Source of the DNA: Corallococcus coralloides DSM 2259 | GTDB lineage: Bacteria; Myxococcota; Myxococcia; Myxococcales; Myxococcaceae | DNA: 64,000 nucleotides | NCBI RefSeq assembly: GCF_000255295.1 | Contig: NC_017030.1 | Coordinates: 7,786,328 to 7,850,327 of the forward strand | Direction of reading: 5' to 3' | Shown here: in pieces, positions 34,001 through 41,701 of the stretch | Numbering within the stretch: the stretch's first letter is position 1 | Layout: each line of letters starts with the position of its first letter | Translations under genes and position numbers: made by a program | The notes under the pieces: model-generated | The model's database searches: none | The model's input: only the letters and a program-made list of their open reading frames with translations | What the model was told of the DNA's origin: nothing

Positions 34001-34934
34001 CGGACGGACGCTGTTTCGGATCCAGCGCAAGCAGCTCTTGAGCCAGCGCGGCCAGATCCCCGGGAGCGTCCGGAGCCTGCGCGTGGACCGGAGGCGGCTC
34101 CTGGCTCACCTTCAACTCCAGCAAGCGCTCGGGCTCGACCGCGAATGGGAACGCACCGGTGAGCACCTGATACAGCATGGCCCCCACCGCATAGAGGTCC
34201 GCAGCCGGGGTGACGGACTCGCCCGTCACCTGCTCTGGCGCCATATAGGCTGGAGTCCCGGCGCGCCGCTGAGCCGGAGCGCCCCCCCGCGAGGGCTGCT
34301 GCCGCTCCGTCATGAGGCCGAAGTCTAGGAGCAGCACGCGCTCCTCCCCGGTGACGAGCACGTTCGAGGGCTTCACGTCCCGGTGCACGAGCCCCGCCGC
34401 GTGGAGCGCTCCCAGCCCTCGCAGCAGTTGCATCAATCCCTCTCGCAGCCGCGGCCAGGACTCTTCCCGGGATGCCACCGCCGGCCAGGCACCGCTCCGC
34501 GCAGGCGTGGCGGATGCAGGCTCCTCCACCGGGATGCGCCCTTCCCCGCCTTCGGAGGCTTGCAGCGTCGACGCCCCACTGGCGAGCGAAGACTCCCATG
34601 TCTGGGGAATCCCGCCGCCGAGCGCCAGCTCCCTCCGCGCCCAGCTCAGGAAGTCCACGCCCTCCACCATCTCCATGGTGAAGAAGGGGATCCCGTCATC
34701 CACGAACAGCTCATGGAGCTGGAGCAGGTTGGGGTGGACGATCCCCGCGCGGGTACGGAACTCGCGCTTCAATCGGTAGAGCGCCTCCGCTCCAGGCAGC
34801 CGCAACGTCTTGAGCGCCACCTCGCGGCCCACCTCCCGGTCCCGGACCCGATACACCATGCCCGTGGCGCCCTGCCCCAACTGTCCACACACCTCGAAGC
34901 GGCTCGTCCCAGCGAAATTCGAACGGATTGTCAT
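31002..34934 (-). CDS. Ser/Thr kinase fused to AAA/STAND ATPase and TPR-like region (1310 aa)
   Basis: Residues about 12-320 are a Hanks-type kinase: Gly loop GQGATGMVYRV, VALK with Lys42, HRDVKPSN with Asp186, DFG at 204-206 and APEQ. An insert of about 55 Gly/Ser/Glu/Pro-rich residues (105-160) splits the hinge from the catalytic loop. Residues about 340-620 form a STAND-type ATPase with Walker A GPSGMGKST (371-379) and WVDDVQWGD; the remainder is long helical repeat, as in PknK/MalT-like signal proteins. It is soluble. It is convergent with the flavoprotein gene and divergent from the methyltransferase gene, so it may control either. Confidence 0.9.
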   Translation of the reverse strand: MTIRSNFAGTSRFEVCGQLGQGATGMVYRVRDREVGREVALKTLRLPGAEALYRLKREFRTRAGIVHPNLLQLHELFVDDGIPFFTMEMVEGVDFLSWARRELALGGGIPQTWESSLASGASTLQASEGGEGRIPVEEPASATPARSGAWPAVASREESWPRLREGLMQLLRGLGALHAAGLVHRDVKPSNVLVTGEERVLLLDFGLMTERQQPSRGGAPAQRRAGTPAYMAPEQVTGESVTPAADLYAVGAMLYQVLTGAFPFAVEPERLLELKVSQEPPPVHAQAPDAPGDLAALAQELLALDPKQRPSAEECIARLSPVLAGAAPQRLVMASASHAPFVGRARELDVLDAALAEVSQQQRQITVHVHGPSGMGKSTLVREFLAQRAPAPAPMVLQGRCHPQESVPYKAMDAAIDSLARQLGALAVDEAAALVPAQAYALTRLFPVLGRLAVFQHATVPAVLPEPAELRHQGFQALRELLERLGRARPLVLWVDDVQWGDADSAPLFQELLRSPAPRMLLVLSWRTEDRSRSPLLRRLLELAPPEALSGAARELPLGAMGEQEVAALVASMLGARTSGSDSQVEAVISHAEGNPFIACELARHVGAHAGQGLPLPAQVDVAQLLMERIRSLSPEQRALLEVAAVAGRPLGRSVALRAAGLDEGGRAVSAWLRDSSLLREVPAEGEVDIAAYHDRIREALLEALPAHVRVGRHRGIAEALSARGSEDFEALLVHWEGAGEPMRAGEYAVRSAERASQTLAFGRSAELYQRGLELLGESADRPSLLEKLAQALANQGRAPEAAQRYLESAEALGTGLQGTRVSGLKQRAAEQYLKSGRFNLGWREMRSVLETLGIPVPGSFLGAMGSAMWRRVVFLARRVDVDAARPALAPEERHRLEVLWATSTSWSMVNPTLADAFRMMHLLRALEAGDTSTLCRALGFEAAMESHVGGRFLENNARKLLEKVRVLMERTGDPYDQAWYFMSVANQAYTLGRWREAAEACDRADVLFREQCPGTAWERVSVAIFHHHALAMLGELPALAARLEALDRDATLRGDVHARCEAWIGEPVLAWLAKDRAEEAQARAADALAAQSPVASTWPENAYRRQQYAELIACVYASHYRGDPWPAWKAVLEHWAPLKSSFMLSLRATGLGLRHMRARAALAAAESLPDERTSPPDRVDPRWNRRALLADVRAQLRVMEGDPIGSARPLGHLLRAGLARLSGDTATAVRELEQAVAGLEREGVALYREAARYALGTLQGGSEGEALRHQASEWMAARQVVRPGALAAAMVPGLGLPPGPRTPQDVGGR

Positions 34935-35034
34935 GTCTGGCGCCGGAGGGCAGCTCCCCCCTGGCGCGGCTATGCTACAGCGTCATCTCTCCGCTCATTC
35001 TTGGGTCAGAACCCACCCGGCCATCGCATCCGCC

Positions 35035-35871
35035 ATGCAGGAACACACCGTCAATCGTCACGTGTTGGATCAAGCGCTGGCCCTCACGCTGCTGTCCTGG
35101 CGGATGTATGTCTTTGAGCCGGCCCGAGCGCTGAGGCGCCTGGGCCTCTACCGGGCCTCCACGCTGGGGCCTCCCGTGCAGCGCGGTGTCCTTCGGGGTG
35201 GGGGGCCCCATCTCAGCACGCGGCATGCGCAGCCCGTGCTGCTGGCGAACGAGCCCGCGGGCTACGAGGACGTCCGTGAGTTCGACCGCGTGGCGTCTGT
35301 CTATGACACCGTGGTCCGGCCCTTCTCGGATCCCATCGTCGACGAGGTGCTGGAGCTGATGCAGCCCCTGCCGCCGAACGCCCGGATCCTGGATCCCTCC
35401 GCCGGGCCTGGGGGTTCGGCCCTGCGCCTGTCCAGACTGGTCCCCGAGGGAGAGGTGGTGGCCGCGGATCTGTCGCGGGGCATGGTGGAGGCCGCGCACC
35501 GCGCCGCGAGCGCCGCCGGTTGTCGGAACATGGCCTTCTTCCAGGCGGACGTCGCGCAGCCACCCGAGGCGTTCACGGGCGCCTTCGATGCCGTCTTCTG
35601 CTGTCTGTCATTCCACCACTACCCGGATGGCCTGGCCGCGGCACGCGCCTTCCGCCAGGTGCTGGCGCCGCACGGGAAGGTCTTCGTGGCGGACGGAGGC
35701 CCCGAGTGGTTCGTCAAGCTGGCCCGGCCCATCTCGGAGCTGGCGGATCCCGGGTTCGTGCGGCACCGCACAGGGGAGGAGTTCCTCCAGCTCTTCACGG
35801 AGGCGGGCTTCTCCTCCGTGTCGTGGGTCGAGGCGCTGCCTGGGATTGGCTTCACCGTCGCCACGGTGTGA
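35035..35871 (+). CDS. Class I SAM-dependent methyltransferase (278 aa)
   Basis: A Rossmann-fold methyltransferase with SAM-binding motif I ILDPSAGPGGSALRLS, motif II acid in VVAADLSRGMVE and post-motif AVFCCLSFHHYPDG. The first 85 residues form an extra helical N-terminal part, and FDRVASVYDTVVRP before motif I resembles the UbiE/MenG entry region. The substrate is unknown, but a UbiE-like enzyme near an isoprenoid-type cluster could methylate a prenylated product. ATG 35035 is chosen because the upstream frame (to 34810) is antisense to the kinase. The 100-bp divergent spacer shows no clear promoter. Confidence 0.82.
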   Translation: MQEHTVNRHVLDQALALTLLSWRMYVFEPARALRRLGLYRASTLGPPVQRGVLRGGGPHLSTRHAQPVLLANEPAGYEDVREFDRVASVYDTVVRPFSDPIVDEVLELMQPLPPNARILDPSAGPGGSALRLSRLVPEGEVVAADLSRGMVEAAHRAASAAGCRNMAFFQADVAQPPEAFTGAFDAVFCCLSFHHYPDGLAAARAFRQVLAPHGKVFVADGGPEWFVKLARPISELADPGFVRHRTGEEFLQLFTEAGFSSVSWVEALPGIGFTVATV

Positions 35872-35879
35872 AGCCCGCC

Positions 35880-37661
35880 TCAGGGCACCGTGTCCCCCGC
35901 CACGGCGTTGGACGGCTTGGGGCGGTCCCAGTTCTGGAGCGCGATGCTGACCGCGCCGGGCAGCAGCACTTCCTTCTTCACGAGCGCATAGGCCGCCTTG
36001 GAGTCCTGGCCCCGGGCGTCCAGCTGGCGCGCGAGCACCAGGTGCAGCGCGGCCCGCTCGCCCCAGTCCAGCGTCGTGAGGGACTCAATCGGCAGCTTGC
36101 CGCTCAGCACGTCCTGCAGCTCGCCGTAGCCCAGATCCGCGTTGGAGACGTCCAGCATCTTCACCGCGAGCGCGGCGTCCCCGAGCCTCTCGAACTCCGC
36201 TGCCAGCAAGAGGCCCGTTTCCGTGTCGAGCTGACGGAAGCCGAGGAAGTCCACGCTGGCGGCTGCCCTCGCGGCGAACTCGGGCTCCTCGGCGAGCGCC
36301 ATCAACACCCGCGCCGCGCCCGCGAGACCATAATCCGCAGGCACCGCGCGCAGCTTCTCCGCGTCCACTCGCTGCCCGAGCGAGGCCGCGAGCCACACCG
36401 CCACGATTCCCTCCGGCCGGTCCTTCTGGGCGCTCTCGATGAGCTGCCGCATCACCTCGTTCGCTGAACCTTCCTGCGAAGCGTGCCCCACCACCTTCGC
36501 GTAGAGCCGCACGTCGTCCAAGTCCAGCCGGTCCTCCTCGTCCTTGGGTTGCAGCAGGTGCTCCGACAGCTTGCGCGCCGCCTCCTTGCGGCGGCCCAGG
36601 GCCACCAGCGTCTCCACATGCGTGCTCAGGTAGCGCGCGTAGTCGGGGTCCCCCTGCTCCATCGCCTCCAGCAACGGGAGCGCCTCCGCCCAACGTTGCT
36701 GACGCGTGTGGCGCACCGCCAATGCCCGACGGGGGAGCAGCTCCCCGGCATGGTCGCGCATCAGCGCCTTCAGCCGCTGCGTCCCCGCGGGCTCCGGCTC
36801 CAGGCGCGCGAGCAGGATGCCCAGGAGCAACGAGCCGGGCTCGCGCTCCACCGCGGCCTGGTAATGGGCCCGGACGTCGTCAATGCGTCCGGCGCGGCGC
36901 ATGTCGTGCATCCACATCCGCTGCACGTCCATGTCCTCGGGATTCGCGTCGCGATGGGCTCGCGCGGCGGCGAGCGACGCGAGGAGTCCCTCCTCTCGCG
37001 CGGCCACGAGCTTCGCGGCGTTGGCCGCGTACTCCACCTCCGGGGTCTCCGGCAGGGCCTTCCAGATGCTCTCCGCGAGGCGGGCCGCATCGGCCGTGCG
37101 GTGGAGGGACATCAGCCAGCCGTAGCTCGACTTCCATCCCCCCTTCGCCCGCCCCAGATGGGTGCGCATGGTGGACCTGCCGTCCTCCTTGCGCATGGAG
37201 ATGCGCGCTGGCGGCTCGGTGAGCATGTAGTCGATACGCCCCACGTGCCGGAAGGACGAGCCCGCCAGCACCACGGGCGTGGCGTCCGACTGTGAGGAGG
37301 ACTGGCTCACCGTGTAGGTGACCGTCGTCTTGTAGAGCGGCGCGGCGCCCAGCACGTTGTAGACGAAGAGACCCTCCTCGCCCGTCAGGAACACCGTCTC
37401 TTGCGCCAGCCGGCCCTGCTTCCCCTGGACGTCCACCTCCAACGGGCCAATGGGCAGCTGCCACCTGTGGTGAGAGTTCGCCCCGATCGTGAAGTGCGCG
37501 GAGCCCGCGGTGACGGTGACGGGCACGTCCAACCCGTTGACGAAGACCACCTTCGCATCGGTGTTGAGGGTCCGGGTCGCGGCCCCGATGCCGAGCGCGC
37601 AGACACCGATGCCGCCCAGCAGCAACCAGCCCCGGAGGGGAGAAATCGAAGGTGCACTCAC
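35880..37661 (-). CDS. Membrane-anchored TPR-like protein of the Hsp70 module (593 aa)
   Basis: GTG 37661 follows AGGAGG at 7 nt and overlaps the upstream stop as GTGA. One transmembrane helix lies at about residues 10-30 (GWLLLGGIGVCALGIGAA), then a beta-rich domain (VVFVNGLDVPVTVTAGSAHF) of about 150 residues, then helical TPR-like repeats to the end. Topology suggests the repeats are extracytoplasmic if the N-terminus is inside, but the opposite cannot be excluded. It closes the operon that contains Hsp70, Lon-like and J-like proteins, and likely takes part in the same process. No catalytic motif is seen. Confidence 0.75.
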   Translation of the reverse strand: MSAPSISPLRGWLLLGGIGVCALGIGAATRTLNTDAKVVFVNGLDVPVTVTAGSAHFTIGANSHHRWQLPIGPLEVDVQGKQGRLAQETVFLTGEEGLFVYNVLGAAPLYKTTVTYTVSQSSSQSDATPVVLAGSSFRHVGRIDYMLTEPPARISMRKEDGRSTMRTHLGRAKGGWKSSYGWLMSLHRTADAARLAESIWKALPETPEVEYAANAAKLVAAREEGLLASLAAARAHRDANPEDMDVQRMWMHDMRRAGRIDDVRAHYQAAVEREPGSLLLGILLARLEPEPAGTQRLKALMRDHAGELLPRRALAVRHTRQQRWAEALPLLEAMEQGDPDYARYLSTHVETLVALGRRKEAARKLSEHLLQPKDEEDRLDLDDVRLYAKVVGHASQEGSANEVMRQLIESAQKDRPEGIVAVWLAASLGQRVDAEKLRAVPADYGLAGAARVLMALAEEPEFAARAAASVDFLGFRQLDTETGLLLAAEFERLGDAALAVKMLDVSNADLGYGELQDVLSGKLPIESLTTLDWGERAALHLVLARQLDARGQDSKAAYALVKKEVLLPGAVSIALQNWDRPKPSNAVAGDTVP

Positions 37662-39928
37662 GGCCGGGCCTCCTGCACGAGCGTCGAAGCGGTCAGCAAC
37701 AGCGGGCGGCGATTGCCAGCACCGGGCAGGTGCCAGCGGTCCACCCACCCACGAAAGAGGACCTCGGAGGCGCGCGGATCCGCCGCGTCGGCCACGAGCT
37801 CCAAAGGCGGCACCGGCACGTCCAGGCCTTCGTGCTTCACCGACCAGACGCGCTGGGACGGCGAGCCCCCCGGCCCCCCCTCCTTCACGTGCAGGGAGAG
37901 CAAGGGCGGGCCGTCCACAGGCAGCCCCCGCCCTCCGTCCACCACGAGCACGCCGCGTCCCAGCGCTTCATCCACCGTCCGTTGCCATGCGCCCACGAGC
38001 AGCTCCGAAGGATCCTCCCGGGACGACGTCCGCTTCCCGGCAGGTGCCTCCCACTGCACGGTGACGCGGCGGCTGTGGTTGCGCGAGACGGCATCGAGCA
38101 GGTGCGCGAAGAACGCGCGGGACGGCGCCGCGGCGCTGCCCGGATCCAACCGCGCCTCGAGCTGTGCACGCGCCTTGTCCAGCTCCGCGTCCACCCGCGC
38201 CTGGAGCTTCGGGGCGAAGCGGGGGTCGGGGCGCTCGCGGAGGTACTCGAGCATGGAGGCCAGGTCCCCTTGGGATGCGACTCGCGTCCAGGCATGTGCC
38301 GCCGCGGTCTGCCGCTGCGGCCACACGGCCCCGGCCACCAGCAGCACGCCCACGCCCGCGGCGGCGAACACGCCGGGCCAGGGTGAGCGTGCGCGCTCTG
38401 CTCGCACGCGGCCCTTCTTGTCCGCGCGCGCCAGCAGCTCCGGAGGCAGGTGCTCCACCCCACTCTCCGCGTCCAGCATGCCCCGGCCCAGCAACTCCAA
38501 GACGCGGCGCCGCCGGGCAATCAGCTCCTGCGCCAGCGCCTCCGCCTTCTCCTTGCCATGCACCGGCAGGGTCATGCGCTTGTCATTGAAGCGCATCTCG
38601 ATGGCCGTGAACTGGTAGGCGCCGTTGACGTGGCGATTCACCAGCTGCAGGTCCTGCAGGTGCACGAGCGGCCACACGGTGATGCGGTCGATGGCCACCT
38701 GGATGAGGTGCAGGGGATGGATGGTGTTGAAGCGTCCATACGGGCTCGCCATCACCCGCAGGAGCCTGCGCGCCAGGGCCCAGGTGACGCCGCAGAAGAC
38801 GGCCGCGAAGACCGCGCACCAGACCCAATCCGAGACATCGCGCTCGGAGATGCCGAAGTAGATGAAGCCCAGGAGGAAGGCCGTGCCGGCGGCGGCTGCC
38901 AACGTGAGGATGGCCGGCATCACCCAGGTCATCACGGCGCGCCAGCCGTCGGTCCGCTCGGCCTCCGCGTGCAGCCATTCGCGGGTGACCGGCGGCAGCA
39001 CGTCCACGTCCAGGATGACGCGCGTGGGATACGCGACCTCGGTGGCGCTCTCCGGGTTGAAACGCCGGCCGAACGCGAGCAACTGGTTCGCCCCCTTGGA
39101 CTTCTGCTGGGAGAAGAGATGCGCGGCGGCCGAGGAGAGCTGGCCTCCGGTCCAGCGGCGCAGCTCGGGGTCGGCGTTCTCCGGCAGCTCGGCGTCCAGC
39201 CGCTCCAGCTCCTTCTCGGCGTTGGCGTCCTGGCCGAACTCCAGCATCGTCGCGATGCGCCGCACCTTGAGGGCGAGCACGTCCATCCGCGAGATGCCGG
39301 GCAGCGACTGCGCCTCTTCGAGCACCTTGAGCGAGTCCGCCACCTGCCCCATCGCCTCCAGGCAGTCCGCCAGCGCCACGCGCGGGCCCACTTCCGACGG
39401 GCCATGCTTGCCCGCGCGCCAGAAGGCATCCGCGGCTTCCTTCATCTGCTCCAGCCGGAGCAACGCCCAGCCCCGTTGCAGGTGCCCCTGCCAGTGGTCC
39501 GGTGCCCGCGCGAGCAGGGCGTCGAACTCCGCCAACGCCTCCTTGGCGTCGCCCTCGTAGAGGAAGTGACGGCCCAGCAGGATCCGCGCGTCGTGGAGGT
39601 CCGGCTGTTCGTTGAGCAGCTCGGTGAGGAGCCTGCGGCCCCCCACCTTGTCACCTGCCTCGAACAGGTTGATGGCTTCCTGGAGGGTGGCGTTCTTCGC
39701 CGCCTCCGGGCCGTCCGCCTGTTGCGCGGCGCTGGCGTCGAAGGCCTGGCGGGCCTCGGGGTCGGAGAGCAGCTCGTACGCTTCGCGCAGGCGCCGGAAC
39801 TCCTCCGGATGCGTCTCCGGCGGGTTCTGCCGGACGCGCTCGAAGTACGCCTTCTTGATGGCGCGGGCTTCCGCGTCCTTCTCGACGCCCAGCACCTCGT
39901 AGGGGTTCTGGCGGGGCTCGTTGTTCAC
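37658..39928 (-). CDS. Membrane J-domain-like protein with TPRs, HPD motif absent (756 aa)
   Basis: From GTG 39928 the protein begins with a J-like domain, NPYEVLGVEKDAEARAIKKA ... LREAYELLSDPEARQAFD (residues about 8-65). In place of the HPD tripeptide that activates Hsp70 the loop reads VRQNPPETHPEEF (32-44). TPR repeats follow (about 80-290), then two transmembrane helices (about 350-400), a cytoplasmic PH-like or unknown region and another membrane segment near 535. The degenerate J-domain suggests docking without classical ATPase stimulation. Both ends overlap their neighbours by GTGA. Confidence 0.8.
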   Translation of the reverse strand: MNNEPRQNPYEVLGVEKDAEARAIKKAYFERVRQNPPETHPEEFRRLREAYELLSDPEARQAFDASAAQQADGPEAAKNATLQEAINLFEAGDKVGGRRLLTELLNEQPDLHDARILLGRHFLYEGDAKEALAEFDALLARAPDHWQGHLQRGWALLRLEQMKEAADAFWRAGKHGPSEVGPRVALADCLEAMGQVADSLKVLEEAQSLPGISRMDVLALKVRRIATMLEFGQDANAEKELERLDAELPENADPELRRWTGGQLSSAAAHLFSQQKSKGANQLLAFGRRFNPESATEVAYPTRVILDVDVLPPVTREWLHAEAERTDGWRAVMTWVMPAILTLAAAAGTAFLLGFIYFGISERDVSDWVWCAVFAAVFCGVTWALARRLLRVMASPYGRFNTIHPLHLIQVAIDRITVWPLVHLQDLQLVNRHVNGAYQFTAIEMRFNDKRMTLPVHGKEKAEALAQELIARRRRVLELLGRGMLDAESGVEHLPPELLARADKKGRVRAERARSPWPGVFAAAGVGVLLVAGAVWPQRQTAAAHAWTRVASQGDLASMLEYLRERPDPRFAPKLQARVDAELDKARAQLEARLDPGSAAAPSRAFFAHLLDAVSRNHSRRVTVQWEAPAGKRTSSREDPSELLVGAWQRTVDEALGRGVLVVDGGRGLPVDGPPLLSLHVKEGGPGGSPSQRVWSVKHEGLDVPVPPLELVADAADPRASEVLFRGWVDRWHLPGAGNRRPLLLTASTLVQEARP

Positions 39929-41445
39929 CGTCGCTCCAGTCCTGGCGTGTTCACGGCCGCGTTCACGAGCCGCCACGCCTCATCCAAGCTGTCCACCGCG
40001 ATCAATCGCAGGCGTCCGGACACTTCGGGCGGCAGCGCCGCCACGTCGTCCAGGTTGCGGCGCGGATGCAGCACCACGCGCATGCCTTCGAGGTACGCGG
40101 CCACCAACTTCTCGTGCACGCCGCCCACCCGCCGCACTTCACCGTTCAGCGTCAGTTCGCCCGTCACGGCCAGCCGCGCGGGCAACGGGCGCTGCGTGTA
40201 CGCGGAGAGGCCCGCCAGCGAGAGCGCGAGCCCGGACGACAGGCCGTCCTTGCCGACCTCCGTGTCGGTGTAGTGCAGGTGCAGGTCGTAACGGGTCGTG
40301 AGCGTTCCCAGGCTCAGCGCGGGAGCGCGGGCACGCACCACGCTGAAGGCCACGTCCGCGGCCTCCTGCCCTTCAGGCCCCACGCGGCCACTGCACCGCA
40401 GCACGCCGCGCCCGGGCACCGCGATCGCCTCCAGCGGCGAGACATGCCCGCCTCCCGGATGCCAACCGAGCACGCCCACGCGTCCGACTGCGGGCAGATC
40501 ACGCGCCAGCTGACGGCGACGATGGGCGACTTCAGCCTCGCGGCCCGTCGCGGCCAGAGTCTCTCCGTTGGCTGCCGCGCGGACATAGAACTCTCGCGCC
40601 TCGTCCAGCGCTCCGGCTTCGAGCCGCAGGTCGCCCATTCGCAGCGCCGCGGCCCCCGGTGCCCCCGCCATGTCGAGCACGGCGCGGCGGGCCTCTTCGA
40701 CCTGGGCGGCGGGACGTCCCTCCAGCCACAGCAACTCCGCGCGAAGCAGGGCCGCGGCGGCGCTGGTCCGGGCCGCCGCGGGCGCGATGACGAGCTGCCG
40801 CTTCACCTCCGCGAGCGAGCCCCGGCAGAGCGCTTCGACGGCGGCGTCGAGCTTCGCCTCGGAGAGCGCGGCACGCGCTGTGGGCAACTTGAGGGCCTGC
40901 GCGGCCTGCTCCAGGGGAGGCGCGTCCAGCATGGCGGTGCTGGCCGGAAGTCCAAGCGCCGTGCGAGCCCCGAGCACCGATTCCGCGAGGCGAGGGTCTT
41001 CCGGTGCAAGGAGACGGGCGCGCCTGAGCGCGGGCATGGCTTCGGTAGGCCGATTCGTGCGCTCGCACAGACGGATGATGGCGCGCCACGCCTCCAGTTC
41101 ACCGGGCGCGGCTTCGGTGGCCTCGAACGCATGCACGAGCGCGTCGTCCGGCCGCTCCTCTTCCAGGAAGGAGATCAACTCCGCGCGCAGGGACGCATCG
41201 CGAGGCGCTTCGCGAACGGCCGTCTCCAACATCTTCAGCGCTTCCGACCGCTTGCCGTCGCGCGCCAGGGCTCCACACAAGAAGCGGCGCGCGGGCCCAC
41301 CTCCGCCCAGGTCCAATGCCTTGCGTGCGTGCTCCGCGGCTCCGCGGAAGTCGCGCTCCTGGAAGAGCGCTTCGGCCAATGCCAGCCGCGCGGAGGGCTC
41401 GGACGGACGCAGCACCACCGCTCGCTTGAGCTCGCTCAGGAGCAT
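39925..41445 (-). CDS. TPR protein with C-terminal Lon-type protease domain (506 aa)
   Basis: The C-terminal 160 residues are a Lon S16 proteolytic domain: KDGLSSGLALSLAGL with Ser403 and VGGVHEKLVAAY with Lys446, 43 residues apart exactly as in E. coli Lon, plus LAVTGELTLNGEVRRVGG. There is no AAA domain; instead residues 1-300 are TPR-like helical repeats starting LLSELKRAVVLRPSEPS. Thus it is an ATP-independent, or partner-driven, Ser-Lys protease; the neighbouring Hsp70 is the obvious energy source. ATG 41445 is preferred; the frame extends to ATG 41586 with unconserved-looking sequence. It overlaps the J-like gene by GTGA. Confidence 0.82.
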   Translation of the reverse strand: MLLSELKRAVVLRPSEPSARLALAEALFQERDFRGAAEHARKALDLGGGGPARRFLCGALARDGKRSEALKMLETAVREAPRDASLRAELISFLEEERPDDALVHAFEATEAAPGELEAWRAIIRLCERTNRPTEAMPALRRARLLAPEDPRLAESVLGARTALGLPASTAMLDAPPLEQAAQALKLPTARAALSEAKLDAAVEALCRGSLAEVKRQLVIAPAAARTSAAAALLRAELLWLEGRPAAQVEEARRAVLDMAGAPGAAALRMGDLRLEAGALDEAREFYVRAAANGETLAATGREAEVAHRRRQLARDLPAVGRVGVLGWHPGGGHVSPLEAIAVPGRGVLRCSGRVGPEGQEAADVAFSVVRARAPALSLGTLTTRYDLHLHYTDTEVGKDGLSSGLALSLAGLSAYTQRPLPARLAVTGELTLNGEVRRVGGVHEKLVAAYLEGMRVVLHPRRNLDDVAALPPEVSGRLRLIAVDSLDEAWRLVNAAVNTPGLERR

Positions 41446-41701
41446 GCGTGCCCCCGCGGTGGCATCGCGGTCAGCCCCCACGGCCTTGTGCGGCAGCACA
41501 TCACCCGGCACCCGATGCGCGCCTGGAGCTGCGTCGTGGGCCTGCTCAGCCCGAGATGCGCATGGCGTCGCTTCGCGTACCGGCATCGGGGCCGCGCCGT
41601 GTGCTCGTGGGATGGCAGGTGAGCCTCGGCCACGAACTCGCGCGCGCCGTTGGAGCGTTGCACCACCCGGCGCTGAAGTTCGGTCCGCCGCATGCGCGCT
41701 C

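Noticed and set aside
31530-34328. 932-residue plus-strand frame
   Set aside because: It is wholly antisense to the kinase gene, with Arg/Gly/His/Gln-rich shadow composition and no domain.
34960-34977. Possible sigma-54 promoter (CTGGCGCGGCTATGCTAC) before the methyltransferase
   Set aside because: The GG and GC elements are 9 bp apart rather than the required 10, and the rest of the consensus is weak.
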